A stretch of 64,000 nucleotides of DNA from Tenebrio molitor (Eukaryota; Arthropoda; Insecta; Coleoptera; Tenebrionidae). Shown here in pieces: positions 1 to 10,188 of this stretch. The stretch spans positions 15,934,001 through 15,998,000 of the forward strand of contig NC_091048.1 in assembly GCF_963966145.1 (NCBI RefSeq). Reading direction: 5' to 3'. Every line of letters starts with the position of its first letter. The stretch's first letter is position 1. Made by a program: the position numbers and the translations under genes. A model generated the notes under the pieces. That model was not told the DNA's origin, made no database searches, and worked only from the letters and a program-made list of their open reading frames with translations.

Positions 1-32
1 CTGTTTTTCATTTCACGCACTGTGTTTTATTA

Positions 33-45
33 GTTACCTAGCAAC
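33..45 (+). promoter_or_regulatory. X-box-like motif (RFX consensus)
   Basis: GTTACCTAGCAAC fits the RFX X-box pattern GTNRCC(N0-3)RGYAAC exactly with a 1-nt spacer. No ciliary gene is visible next to it in the window; a gene may lie upstream of position 1. Confidence 0.35.
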
Positions 46-144
46 ATGGTCACTGCATTGAAACTTCAGAGTTCCTTCAAAAATTTGATTTTTTAATTTC
101 AATTTTTTGAATCAATTATAGAAAAAATATTGTTTATATTTCGT

Positions 145-242
145 GCGCGAAGATGTTTTTGTGCATTCAAAGGCTTATACTGCCTCGACCTTCGTCTCGG
201 CGTAAAAGACCTTTTCATGCACAAAAAACACTCTCTTCGCGC
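145..242. repeat. Long imperfect hairpin with CTCG apex
   Basis: Arms GCGCGAAGA/TCTTCGCGC and TTTTTGTGCAT/ATGCACAAAAA pair with short bulges; the apex reads CTCGACCTTCGTCTCGG. It belongs to the window-wide class of long hairpins with CG-rich loops. The surrounding 1-939 holds nothing else that I recognise. Confidence 0.7.
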
Positions 243-939
243 CCTTAATATAAAAATAACTATTTTCTATTTTCTTATACCTAAGTATGCCGATAATAGG
301 GGATTTCATCTGCCGATAATTGGTACTTGCTTCATTTTGAAGTGCCGATAACCGGGGCATCTAGTATTTCTTCTGATTTTATTTTTTCTGTTTTTCAAAA
401 ATTTATTCCAATAAAAATACAAATTGAACTTGCAAGGTGAATGATTATTCTGCCTAATGCAAAAATTTTATGTCTAGATCCTATTTACATATTTTTTACA
501 AAATGTTAAATTTCAAAAGGGCCTTTAACGTGCTGATAATACGTACTCTTACCTTAGTGTGTTTTTTTTAAGAACGAAGTAGGTGGCATCAGCATCGGCC
601 GCCCATTTAGAACACTACAATTCTTAGAATGGTGTAAAATTGGTTGCCTATAGTAGAGGGGTAATTTTAAAAACGAAGAAAATTTCAATGTTATTTGTTT
701 TTTGGCATTTTATTATAAATTATTGTCTACAAATTCAATTAAGAACAAGAACAACATTCGATGAATCTTACGTTTACTTGAAAATAAAACAAGAACATAA
801 AAAAGGACTTAAATTTTCTTTTGGAATACATAATAAACTAAACAACAACCTAATCCTTTGTTACAAATGCAGTGAAAACTTGCATTCATTAGAAGTGGTC
901 GAAGATAATAATCCACAACTTATTCAGTGGAAAAATACA

Positions 940-1434
940 CCATCAAGTTGAATTACCTACGTAATCAGTAAGGACATCGTTCTCGGTCGAAACATCTCCT
1001 GTTTCTAATTCCCACTCAAGATCGTCTGATTCGTCACTCGAGCCTGTGTTGACGGTGAATTCCAATTCCCTTTCGTCTGCAATATTATCTAATTGATACA
1101 TGTCTTCTTCTTGACGAAGTACATGACCTATCATGACCCATGCAATTTTGCCACTTTTGGGCTGTTACCTACCTCTGCCAGACCTTCATCAAAAAGTATT
1201 TTGCGATTCCTTTTACTTGGTGGCGATTTCACTGCATGAGTTTCTTCCATTTCCTTAATGTCAGACCAATTCCCGCTGCTTCAGATACCCGTTTTACCAT
1301 TTCTGTTTTGGAGAGCGCTTCATTCTGCTCTCTAAATTTCGCGTAGATATTATGTATCATTATTTTCTGACCACTACTAACTGGCTTTCCCCTCGATTTT
1401 TTTTTACAACAGAACCAGGTTGTTGTTCTGCCAT
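940..1434 (-). pseudogene. Relic of an insect transposase-type gene (N-terminal HTH)
   Basis: On the - strand an ATG near 1434 opens MAEQQPGSVV..., followed after a frame change by SSGQKIMIHNIYAKFREQNE and SKTEMVKRVSEAAGIG. This resembles the N-terminal helix-turn-helix of IS630/Tc1-type insect transposases. After a second frame break an acidic tail follows (SSDESDDLEWELETGD) and ends at a stop near 943. The catalytic DDE core is missing, so this is an internally deleted or decayed copy. The product is dead; the family assignment is moderate. Confidence 0.5.
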
Positions 1435-1873
1435 TATGCTACACCAAAATACTGAATTCGTGCACCAACAAACGACACTTTAACTTTGTGCACGAGAATT
1501 TGACGGTGACGCAAAAATTATGACATATTTCAAAAATAATGTCAAAGATTATAACAGATATTTTTTAAAATAATTTGGTAATTATAGTTCAATGTAAATA
1601 AGGCTTGTCACGTGGTGCAAAATAGAGTAATCTGATTTGTCAATTTTAGTCCCTATCTCCCGCAACGCTTCGTTTAAAAAAAAAAAAGACTATATCCCAA
1701 TTTTGCCTGATAATAAACTGTTTACATTTTGGCAGATCAATTAGGTAAAAACCTAATACCCTGTACATTTGAATTCGTTTTATTGAAAACTTACTTTAAA
1801 ATAGTTTAGTAAATTTTTCCAGAGAAGACTGATCCCTAGGATGCAGACGTACCTACACCGGAGTTTGTACATA
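1435..1873. other. No recognised feature
   Basis: This is AT-rich sequence with stops in all frames; I see no gene or paired repeat in it. Confidence 0.4.
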
Positions 1874-2615
1874 CCGGGTGGGGCATCGTATACGCGCACG
1901 CGAGAAATCGCGACTTCTAATTAAATAAAATTGTCGAAATTTTTCAGAGTTACCTGGCTATTAGTAAGGTACATTTCATAATTTTTTGATAATTTTGCAC
2001 TTACAAACAAAGCCAAAAAAAATTAAAATGTAAATTTCAACCAAAAACTCAAATTCTGATTTTTATACTAACCTACCCAGATTCACTTCCTATAATTATT
2101 TACGAAATCTACGGAAAAAAATACCAATTAGATTTTGAATTAAACGCAGTTTTACATTTCAACTTTCAAAATCATTTTTATTTATGACCTGCTACTTGTG
2201 CTATCGTAAATTTAGGTGACAATGGAAACTGTCAATTTTATGGCAAAAAGGTTTAAAACGGTCGGCTATACCTTTGTTGGGAAATTATACCATTGTGCCG
2301 TAAATCACCCGTCTGGTTTACGTTTAAATAAAAAAGCGAATTATTTAGCTAACCAAGTCAAAATTTGTAATTGTGCCACCAGGGTTTGATGGGCTAGCAG
2401 ATACAGATTCATTTAGTGTAAAAACTTTATAGGTAAATTAATAGTTAATTTCAGAAAACTAATAAAACTGTTACGGCCTTATTTATTAACAAAAATTTTT
2501 TTAAAAATTCTCAAATATACCTTATCAATAATTAGTCAGGTATATACAATTTCGCCAATTTTATTTAATTAGAAGTCGCGATTTCTGGCGTGCGCGTATA
2601 CGATGCCCCACCCGA
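1874..2615. mobile_element. 742-bp TA-MITE with 70-bp inverted repeats, copy 1
   Basis: Terminal inverted repeats begin CCGGGTGGGGCATCGTATAC and run about 70 bp, flanked by TA on both sides, as for Tc1/mariner-type insertions. The right tip has G changed to A (CCCGA). A second, inverted copy is at 12509-13240. No coding capacity is visible. Confidence 0.85.
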
Positions 2616-4268
2616 TACATACCCATTTGAATTTGTATTGTGTTTTACCGAATAGTTCAGTAGTAAAAGAATTTCAAATAAGGTAACAATGCCCCGTCAA
2701 ATTGACGTATCTAAATTATTTGCTGAAAAATGAGTCATCTGTGAAACAAATTCGTAACAACTTTTTACGCATAAACTCTGTTTTGAACACAGCTGGAAAA
2801 TTAGTTCTTTTTAACACTAATTTATTGCGTAGTCATCAGTAAAAGTGTAATAAAAACAATACAGGGAGATACAGAGGCCACAGCTGAATATGTTATACTC
2901 CGTAATCTGAGAAAAAGCCAAAAAAAAAAAAAAATTTTACTGCGGTTATTTTTCAAATAACTCTGTATCCTTGCAGGTTTCGTTAACTTTTGTTAAGCAC
3001 ATGTCAAGAGGTCATTAAGAAATATAATATTGCTAAATATTGTTTACCTTAATTGATAATTAAAAAAGATATTCGGATATAAAGTTTTAGTAGACGCACC
3101 CTGTATACCTATACAAAATTGTACCGTGATGTTATCTTGATCAAGGCTGGTTATGACGAGATGGAAATCTACCGGCTTGGCTTACATTATCTGTTTTTTG
3201 GTTGACACGTCCACTTAAACCATCATTTAAAAACCGTTTGGTGTTACAATAACACGGACAGTGGCGGCTCGTCAAGGGTGGCAGGGTGGGCAGTGCCCAC
3301 CCAAAACCAAATGACATATTTTTTTAAAATTTTATTTTAATTTTTAAATTTATCAATTATTTATTTGATGATTTGTTATTAGAAAGTAAATGTTTTTATA
3401 GGTAAATCAAAACATTTTCGAGGCGAATTTTTCTCAGGGTGGACATGTCTTGCCGGAGAGATGTTCGTTGAAATATGAAAGCTCTACGCGCATTATGGCC
3501 AACCGTGCGAAACTGCGAAAGAAAGAGAGAGAAGTAGAAACGTTTGTTTAAGCTTGAGAAATGCAGGCAAGACATGTCTGCCCTGAGTAGAAAAGCATTC
3601 ATTTGTACATTATACATTACATTTTATTTTATTTAATTTCTCCCAATCTGTTCAATTAATTTATTTCAAATTTTGTGTAATAATATTTAGGATTAAGATA
3701 CATTAAAATAACTAGGTTTTGCGTGGGAACTTAGATTAATCAACTTGTAAAGGTAAAATTGTAAATGCATGCGCGAACAGAATATATAAGTCTTAACGCT
3801 TAAGGATAAAGATAAAAGTTAACCAACTTTGCTAGCTATGCCTTACACCTTTTTCCTTATTCTGTTTTCTTGAACGGGTACATGCTAGTCCGTAAGTTCA
3901 ACTTTTTATCTTAAGCGTTTGTTGGGGCTCGTCTTCTTTTGCTCTCCTGTCAGGCGGCTCCAGTTGTGATTGGGAGTTTAAGGAAATTCTTGAACAGTTT
4001 TAGTATAAAGATATGTATTGCAAAAATGAGGGAGGTCACAATGACAATAGTTCGTCTACACTTGCTGATCGTTGCTGGAGGAAGAGGCCGCAGTCGGGCA
4101 GTCCGGTCTTGCACCGTCCAGCTGCGGTTCTCCCTCTTACAATACAAGGGTAGGGGTGGTTCGCCCTGTGTCGCAGACACATACCACCCGCACTACTCCT
4201 ACTAGCTAACACAGTTGCCTAACCTACGTTTCTTAAAGCTAACACGTTATTCCTTATTCTTCGTCTAA
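2616..4268. other. Gene-free stretch with a small inverted repeat
   Basis: An inverted repeat pairs AACGCTTAAGGATAAAG near 3798 with CTTTTTATCTTAAGCGTT ending near 3921. A hAT-like tip, CAGTGGCGGCTCG, sits near 3257 without a partner. Nothing else is recognised. Confidence 0.4.
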
Positions 4269-4276
4269 GTATGAAC

Positions 4277-4341
4277 CACGGCTTCCTAGACTAGAAAGAG
4301 ACTTTTGTCTCTTATACGCATCTTATACGGCTGCGTGAGTT
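4277..4341 (+). repeat. Left terminal inverted repeat of the P-like element
   Basis: This pairs with 9873-9931. It contains a 7-bp stem hairpin, AAGAGAC-TTTT-GTCTCTT, found in both ends and probably a subterminal protein-binding palindrome. Confidence 0.8.
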
Positions 4342-4564
4342 CACGAAATATCTGTTTTTTCTAACTTTTTCTATACTAACTCCCTCTATTGATCTGTTTT
4401 GTAAATTTTTGCAAATTCGCGGTAGTAATTTAAACATCACAGGAGACGGGTGTTAAAAAGGATTGATGACAGGAATGACAAAATAATGTCACCAACACTT
4501 TAATTATCACTGCTTCATTCTGCGTGTTTCATTGACAAATATTTTACTCGTAAACTGCTAAAAT

Positions 4565-7500
4565 ATGTCTGAAATAAGGGAATGTTGTGTAAATAATTGC
4601 AATTCACATAATTTGAACGACATTTCGTATCATGGTTTTCCCGCAAATTTGAGTTTGAATTTAAAATGGAAACAAACATTGATTAATTATACTGGTAAGG
4701 TGTAATTATCTTCATATACAAGTATAGGTATTAACATTGTTGCACTGATATATGTTTAGATATTCCCAATTTAAAGGAATATTCACTCGTATGTAGTGAG
4801 CACTTTAAGCCTAATGATTTTCGTTCGACCACGAAGCGGCGAATGTTAGTTACAGGAGCGATACCTTCTATATTTAAGGTATATTTATCATCATAATAAA
4901 ACCAAATTTTATGTTAATACAATTTTAGTCTTCAAATGATGATATGAACATAGCAACTAATATTTTGGAAAACTGGATGTTTTTGTGAAATCGGTACTCA
5001 AACGACAATCAAGTCTAACACTATAAAAGACTTGTTCTATACAAAATTGTGTTTGGCACAGAAATTGAAGCGGTTGCAGATTCGGTACAACAGACTCAAA
5101 GAACAAGTAAGAGTAAGAGTGGAAAAAGACAAAAATAATTCAGAGTGCAAAATGTATGCAAACAATTAAAACTGATGCCGCTAATATGAATCCCCGAGCC
5201 ATATTTATTTTGGACCAAATTAAGAATTATAGCAAGAAGGTTCCAAGATGGTCAGAATTAACCATTCTGCTTTATTTCATCCTGTGTGAAATTTCAATAC
5301 TTTACGTCATCAGTTTGAATCCGGGAAAACGCAAAAAACGGCCGGACGCCGGTTAAGTGTTGCTATTGGAAACACAAAAGTAACAATCGGAATAACAATT
5401 ATTCAGGTTTAAGAAATGTTTTATTCAAAACTACATCTAAGTAGATACAAGTTAACAATTTAACTCTTTCGGCCACAAAGAAGATGCACTTACTTTCTCA
5501 GACTAAAAACGTTAGTTCACAAATAAAATAATACAACCATTTAAACCAAATCTAAAAAATAGGCCAGCCAGCATAACCTCTTCCGTAATTTTATTCACAT
5601 TATTTTCTGATTTCCATTTACAAAAATGGCTGAATTGTTTTTGATACCTTTCACCAGACTTGCTAGGTATTAAGTCGACACAGGCTTCTGCAGATTTTCT
5701 TACAATTTCTGTAGGATTTGCTTTAGAAGTCATTTTGACGCACCAAATTATTTCAACAAAATAAACAATTGCCAAACAGCCGTTGCTAATCATGTTCCAA
5801 AAATGTGACTAGATTTGGAGCTTTTGTTGAATTATTTTGAAATTAATTTCAATGTTTCTTTCAAACGAAATTTGAGGCAGGATGAAATAAAATACATAAC
5901 GACATTCGTCCGTGAACTCTTTTTACAGTACTCGTTTCGAGTTCCCGGACTTATAACGTTAATTATTTTAAACTATTTCAAACTACCATGCAAATCAACA
6001 TTAAGTAAATACTTTGGTACAGGAAATGATAACTTAATCAAACACAGACTAATGTGTGAAATTAAAACCTTGAGAGCTTCTGAAAAAGTTTGTTCTTTGG
6101 TGGTTGACGATATGGCTGTCAGAGAAAGCATATCTTATTCGAAAGCAGAGGACCGTATATTCGGTTTAGAAACAATAAATCAGTCCCAGGATAAAATTGG
6201 AGCTAAGCCAGTTATCGCTAATCAGCTTCTTTGTTTTGTAATATATGGATTGTCAACAAAATACATAATACCCGCAAGCTACTTTTTTCATAGGCAATTG
6301 ACTGGGAAGGATTTATATAAACTAACGTTGGAAGTGTTGAAGATGCTTAGTGAGTGCGGGTTTTTTTGTTATTAGAATTGTAGGAGATAATCACAAATCC
6401 CACGTTGCACTGTTTAAGCATTTTGGAAATGGCGCACTGGAAAATGTAGTCCCGCATCCATACAATCCCGGACTTAAGTTTTTTTTGAGTTTTGACTATT
6501 GCCACCTAGTCAAAAACGCACGGAATTTGTTTTTAGATCATGACATGGCTTCGTCTGATGGACAAATTTCGGCAAATTATTTAAAAGAACTCTCAGATAT
6601 TCAAGAAGGTCTAATAACAAAGCCTGTCAGATATTTAACCAAAAAACATCTCTATCCATCCAATTTTGAAAAGATGAAAGTATATTTAGCAGTGCAAATA
6701 TTTTCACCACGGGTTACTGCATCATTAGTATACCTTGCTGACCATGGTGGCGAAGAGTTGGCTCATTTTAAGGATTGCACTGCAACTGTGAAATATATGG
6801 AAACTATCTATATATTTTTCCAGCTGCACGACGTTAGCAATAAAACCCAACATATTCATCAGAGAGATGCTAATACTGCTCCCTATAACAACATTAACGA
6901 TGCTCGACTATCATGGTTAAATGGAGAATTTATCCAATATATTAATGATATACAGTCCAGTTCAGAAAATCTCGGAATTAAGGGATTAAGCAAAGAAACA
7001 GCTGAAGCATTAATTTTTACTGCAAGAAGCACAAGTTTATGTATTAAATATTTAATTGGCGATCTTGATTTTTTCTACGTTTTGACAAGAAGTTTTAGTT
7101 CGGATCCGGTAGAATCATTATTTGCAAACGTCAGACTTCGTGGTGGTTGTAATGATTTAACAGATTGCAGAACAGCTGAATATGCTCTCAGACAAATTTT
7201 AAGAAGTGGTCTGATAAAAACTATAAATAATAGTAACGCAATGAATGGAGTTGAATACACCAGCAATGTAAAGCTTGACGTTAATTCTGACTATAATGAT
7301 AGTCATGAAATTGCCATAATTCTAAATGACGAAATAGTAGAAGATTTGGAAAATTTAACTACATTTAGATGTGATGTCAGTTCACGTGATATAGAATCAG
7401 CAGCTACAGCATTTCTATGTGGATATCTAACTAATGATGAAAGTTCAAGAATCTGTGAATTGTGATTTATCCCTCTTACGAAGCTCCTCTCTTGAAAAAA

Positions 7501-7730
7501 CAAATGCCTTGTTGGAACTTATTTACAATCAAGATCGTGGAAGACTAAATTACCCCAATGAAAAATTTGTAGCTTTAATAATATATGCCATTCAAATTAT
7601 GGTAAAAATTCTGCCTAATCTTCCAACCAACAAGGTCGACTTCATTTTAAAGAATGTATTTGTATCCTACCTTTGTAATAACCCATTTAGTAGCCAAATT
7701 AGTGCCTGCAGTATTAAAAAATTATTGTAA
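4565..7730 (+). pseudogene. P-type THAP transposase, inactivated
   Basis: Exon 1 (4565-4694) and exon 2 (4760-4878), joined across a GTAAGG...TTTAG intron, encode a C2CH THAP zinc finger: a cysteine pair with C-X3-C spacing (residues 8 and 12), HGFP, tryptophan, VCSEHF and AIPSIF. Exon 3 starts at 4929 and hits a frameshift near 4980. The shifted frame gives a leucine-rich coiled coil (5030-5150, KLCLAQKLKRLQIRYNRLKE). The RNase H-like core follows: SKSTLSKYF-type motif near 6000, GDNHKSHVALF after a T-run frameshift near 6361-6367, and FLSFDYCHLVKNARNLF (about 6483-6533). Another frameshift near 7440-7460 moves the C-terminus to a third frame that ends at 7730. At least three frame breaks make it non-functional; the nearest known relatives are P transposase and THAP9. 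Confidence 0.85.
5512..5793 (-). pseudogene. Crypton-like tyrosine recombinase N-terminal fragment
   Basis: Within the P-like element and antisense to it, a 93-codon frame contains EIVRKSAEACVDLIPSKSG and RYQKQFSHFCKWKSENNV. This resembles the SAM-like core-binding domain found at the start of Crypton-type tyrosine recombinases of insects. No catalytic domain follows. It is a fragment captured by, or inserted into, the transposon. Assignment is from remembered family pattern only. Confidence 0.45.
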
Positions 7731-8089
7731 TTTAGAATCACAAAAAATTAAGAAAATCAATATTAATACCAAAAAGAGAAAATTATTAAAATTAAAATAA
7801 TCATCCTATTAATTAGTTGTTTTTTTTTTAAGTGAAATTTTTATGGGAGGGGTTTGAAATTCTGATCGGCAACCTTTTTGTGTGACGAAAAGTGGTGGGG
7901 GTAAACACTGTCTCGCACAACGGTTGCGCCAATATTTCCATCTCACTTAATTTGGAGTCTAATTATGTAAATTAATCTGTTTGACACGATACAAACATCC
8001 CTTAAAATTGTGTATACTTCTGTCTTTGTCACACTCACGGCATTTATCGATAATGTCCTCTCTTTTAATTAAAAATGAACAATGAGTTA

Positions 8090-8827
8090 GAGGTAAAGTC
8101 AAAACGAAACATGACATCACGTGGTTTGCGCAAAAGACGAATGTACAGTTAATTTCAAAATTATAGAGTACACCTAATTTTCTACACTGTGAATTTCACT
8201 TACATTTTTTGTCAATGATGAATGTCAATTTTGACAAACAAAATACCTAATCTAACCGAAAACGCGAAAATGCTCATTCTTTCCAAATTAGAAGAACGAT
8301 GGTCGATCCAGAGGTAGCTCAGTATTATAACATCGCAAAGAGCATCGTGCAGAGGATAAAACAGACACTATTATGGTGTTCTAAAATATCAGCGACATTT
8401 TATGTTGTCAAACTCACCTAACCTATATAGAAAATATGACGCTCAAATTTCAAAAAGGCATGTTTACATGTGGAAAAAACTGTAATAAATCGACTTCTTG
8501 ATTTTTGAGGTGTACTCGATAATTTTGAAATTAACTGTAGATCAGTTGAATCCAGCTTACGTATATGACAGTGGCGGAGTCAACATTTTTCTTTTGTTTA
8601 CGCTATAGAGGAATGTTAGGGGAATGTTCTGAAGATGAAGATAGTTTTTATTATTCTATTAGAAGGTTCTATAACAAAAGTAGATGACCTCGGTGTAGAA
8701 TTTCTTTCATCAGATGATGAAAATTGAAACCCTAAACTGACGACGTATGATACGCCCCTGTCAGCGGTAAATTGGAGAGCGCGCATCCTAAGCTCCGCCC
8801 TGTCATGTTTCGTTTTGACTTTAGCTC
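8090..8827 (+). mobile_element. TA-MITE (GAGCTAAAGTC family), copy A, interrupted
   Basis: The terminal inverted repeats are GAGGTAAAGTCAAAACG at the left end and the complement of GAGCTAAAGTCAAAACG at the right, flanked by TA. The unit is split by the mariner mini-element at 8146-8537; without it the length is about 344 bp, matching copy B at 59124-59479 (opposite orientation). Confidence 0.88.
8146..8537 (+). mobile_element. Mariner-derived mini-element, copy 1
   Basis: It is 392 bp with 30-bp inverted repeats starting CAGTTAATTTCAAAATTAT, flanked by TA. The interior keeps a piece of transposase helix-turn-helix coding sequence (here with indels) that is better preserved in copy 2 at 19852-20244. 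Confidence 0.88.
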
Positions 8828-8832
8828 TACGC

Positions 8833-9420
8833 ATTTCGATATTGTTTAGTGCGTCGTCCGCGCCGATAATAACAAGTCGTGCCATTCGATGTGAAATGGC
8901 CACCAGAGGCACTTGGATCAGTTGGATCGCGAATGAATGGAAACTGTAATAACTACGGAAGGTTTACAACTAGAATAAATGTCAACCATTAATTCGTCAT
9001 TGATTATCAAAATAACAATAAATACAATAAGAACTTCAATCATAATCGGTGCAAATCATTTTGTATTATTAATTTGTGTTCGCGAGAAACAGCTAGACAT
9101 AAAAAGGGTTTGAAACTCGAATAAGTATCAATTGTCATTGATTGTCAAAATAACAAATACAATAAGAACTTCAATGACAATAATGCAAATCATTTTGTGA
9201 TATCAATTTGTATTCGCTAGAAACAGCTAGACATTTAAATTTTGACAATTTGAATAAATTTTTCCTTCTGTAATTTCTGTAATACTATTACAGTTTCCCA
9301 TAACGCGCGAGGTGGTGACATCTACCGATATTTTGACTTTTTTCCGGACGCAGAGTTTTGAGCGATTGGCACGACTTGTTATTACGATCAGCGCAGACGA
9401 CGGTTTAGTGTTATCGTTGT
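8833..9420. repeat. Inverted pair plus tandem duplication inside the P-like element
   Basis: Sequence at 8833-8890 recurs inverted at about 9361-9415 (shared core GGCACGACTTGTTATTA). Between them a unit of about 125 bp is duplicated in tandem (about 8990-9112 and 9126-9240; both carry AATACAATAAGAACTTCAAT and AGAAACAGCTAGACAT). Confidence 0.65.
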
Positions 9421-9465
9421 TTATGTTTATAATTTATTTTCTTCATTAAAATATACAATTTTGTT

Positions 9466-9666
9466 GTGAATATGCCTAAGTCAGGCGCAGAAAGAACAAG
9501 AGGGTGGCGTGAGAGAAAACGTACGAGTGAAGTGACAGTTCATAATGTGAAAAAAAACGGTGTAAATAATAAAGACAATGAACCAGCAACTAGTCTAGCA
9601 CCTCGGCTCAGCCACCTCCTCTTGCACCTATCAGTGATAATTTACAATATTCTGATTTTCCTGTAA
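9466..9666 (+). CDS. Small basic ORF (SGAERTRGWRERKR), possible transposon-gene exon
   Basis: This 66-codon frame begins MNMPKSGAERTRGWRERKRT. Its basic AERxRxWRERKR head resembles the N-terminus of many insect transposon-associated proteins. The C-terminal half turns hydrophobic and probably marks read-through into non-coding sequence. It lies downstream of the dead P transposase and within the element boundaries. Function is unknown. Confidence 0.3.
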   Translation: MNMPKSGAERTRGWRERKRTSEVTVHNVKKNGVNNKDNEPATSLAPRLSHLLLHLSVIIYNILIFL

Positions 9667-9872
9667 TACAAAAGTTTCACTTCCATCGTGCGTCTGTACG
9701 ACACACTCTCTTTTTTTACAATACATTGTTTCAATATGCAAAAACGGCGTTTTTTATTTGGTTTCACATTGCACTGTAACATAATTGATTATTGTTAAAT
9801 CGAATAGTAGGCAACCAAATATGCAATGTATTGTGTCACCCTCACAAGAACAGAAATAAGGCCTCGTACTAA

Positions 9873-9931
9873 AAACTCACGCGGCCGTTAAGTTAAGAGA
9901 CAAAAGTCTCTTATTAATCTAGGAGGTTGTG
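9873..9931 (-). repeat. Right terminal inverted repeat of the P-like element
   Basis: This is the reverse complement of the left end with a few substitutions and small indels, including the same GAGACAAAAGTCTC hairpin. It abuts GTATGAAC at 9932-9939. Confidence 0.8.
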
Positions 9932-9939
9932 GTATGAAC

Positions 9940-10188
9940 CAACGATAATTCATGAAAGGAAGTTTAAATTACTGCGATTGGCACGATCGTCGATCGAGTT
10001 TGTGTTGGTACCGCTGTATTTTGACGTTCCAACTTGACAGTTGTCGTCTTTTCGTTGTGGTTTTCGTGTAATTTGACATGAGTTGCCACAATCGAGTTCT
10101 TATCATCTGATATAGGTGTTTTTTAGTAAATCAAACTATGCCTCCGAAAGTGAACAAGTATAAAGCGAGGTAGTACGTCAAGGATTAT
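9940..10188 (+). promoter_or_regulatory. VPS54 5' flank and leader with upstream AUGs
   Basis: This roughly 250-bp stretch lies between the 3' end of the P-like transposon and the VPS54 start codon, so it must hold the core promoter or 5' UTR unless a far upstream exon exists. No TATA box is evident. Three short upstream reading frames are visible: ATG at 9951 (40 codons), ATG at 10078 (10 codons, then TGA), and ATG at 10138 (11 codons, TAG at 10171). The last is in frame with the VPS54 start at 10189. An inverted pair GATCG/CGATC lies near 9984-9994. Translational regulation by these frames is inference only. Confidence 0.5.

Larger units (their letters stand above)
4277..9931 (+). mobile_element. 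P-element-like THAP transposon, full length but dead
   Basis: The element is flanked by the 8-bp duplication GTATGAAC (4269-4276 and 9932-9939), the target-duplication length of P elements. Its ends are imperfect inverted repeats of about 60 bp: CAC..C.TCCTAGA, then a TAAGAGACTTTTGTCTCTTA-type hairpin, then GCGTGAGTT (4277-4341 against 9873-9931). Like P ends, they start with CA. Inside lie the THAP-domain exons, leucine zipper and RNase H-like core of a P-type transposase (4565-7730), all frame-broken. A MITE (8090-8827) that itself carries a mariner mini-element inserted later. Total length is 5,655 bp. Confidence 0.88.

Noticed and set aside
145..242. microRNA precursors among the long hairpins
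   Set aside because: Arms are interrupted by asymmetric bulges, loops are structured, and the class is too numerous and repeat-like; there is no positive evidence of processing.
3257..3320. A hAT element starting CAGTGGCGGCTCG
   Set aside because: The tip looks right, but no inverted partner or 8-bp duplication could be found in the window.
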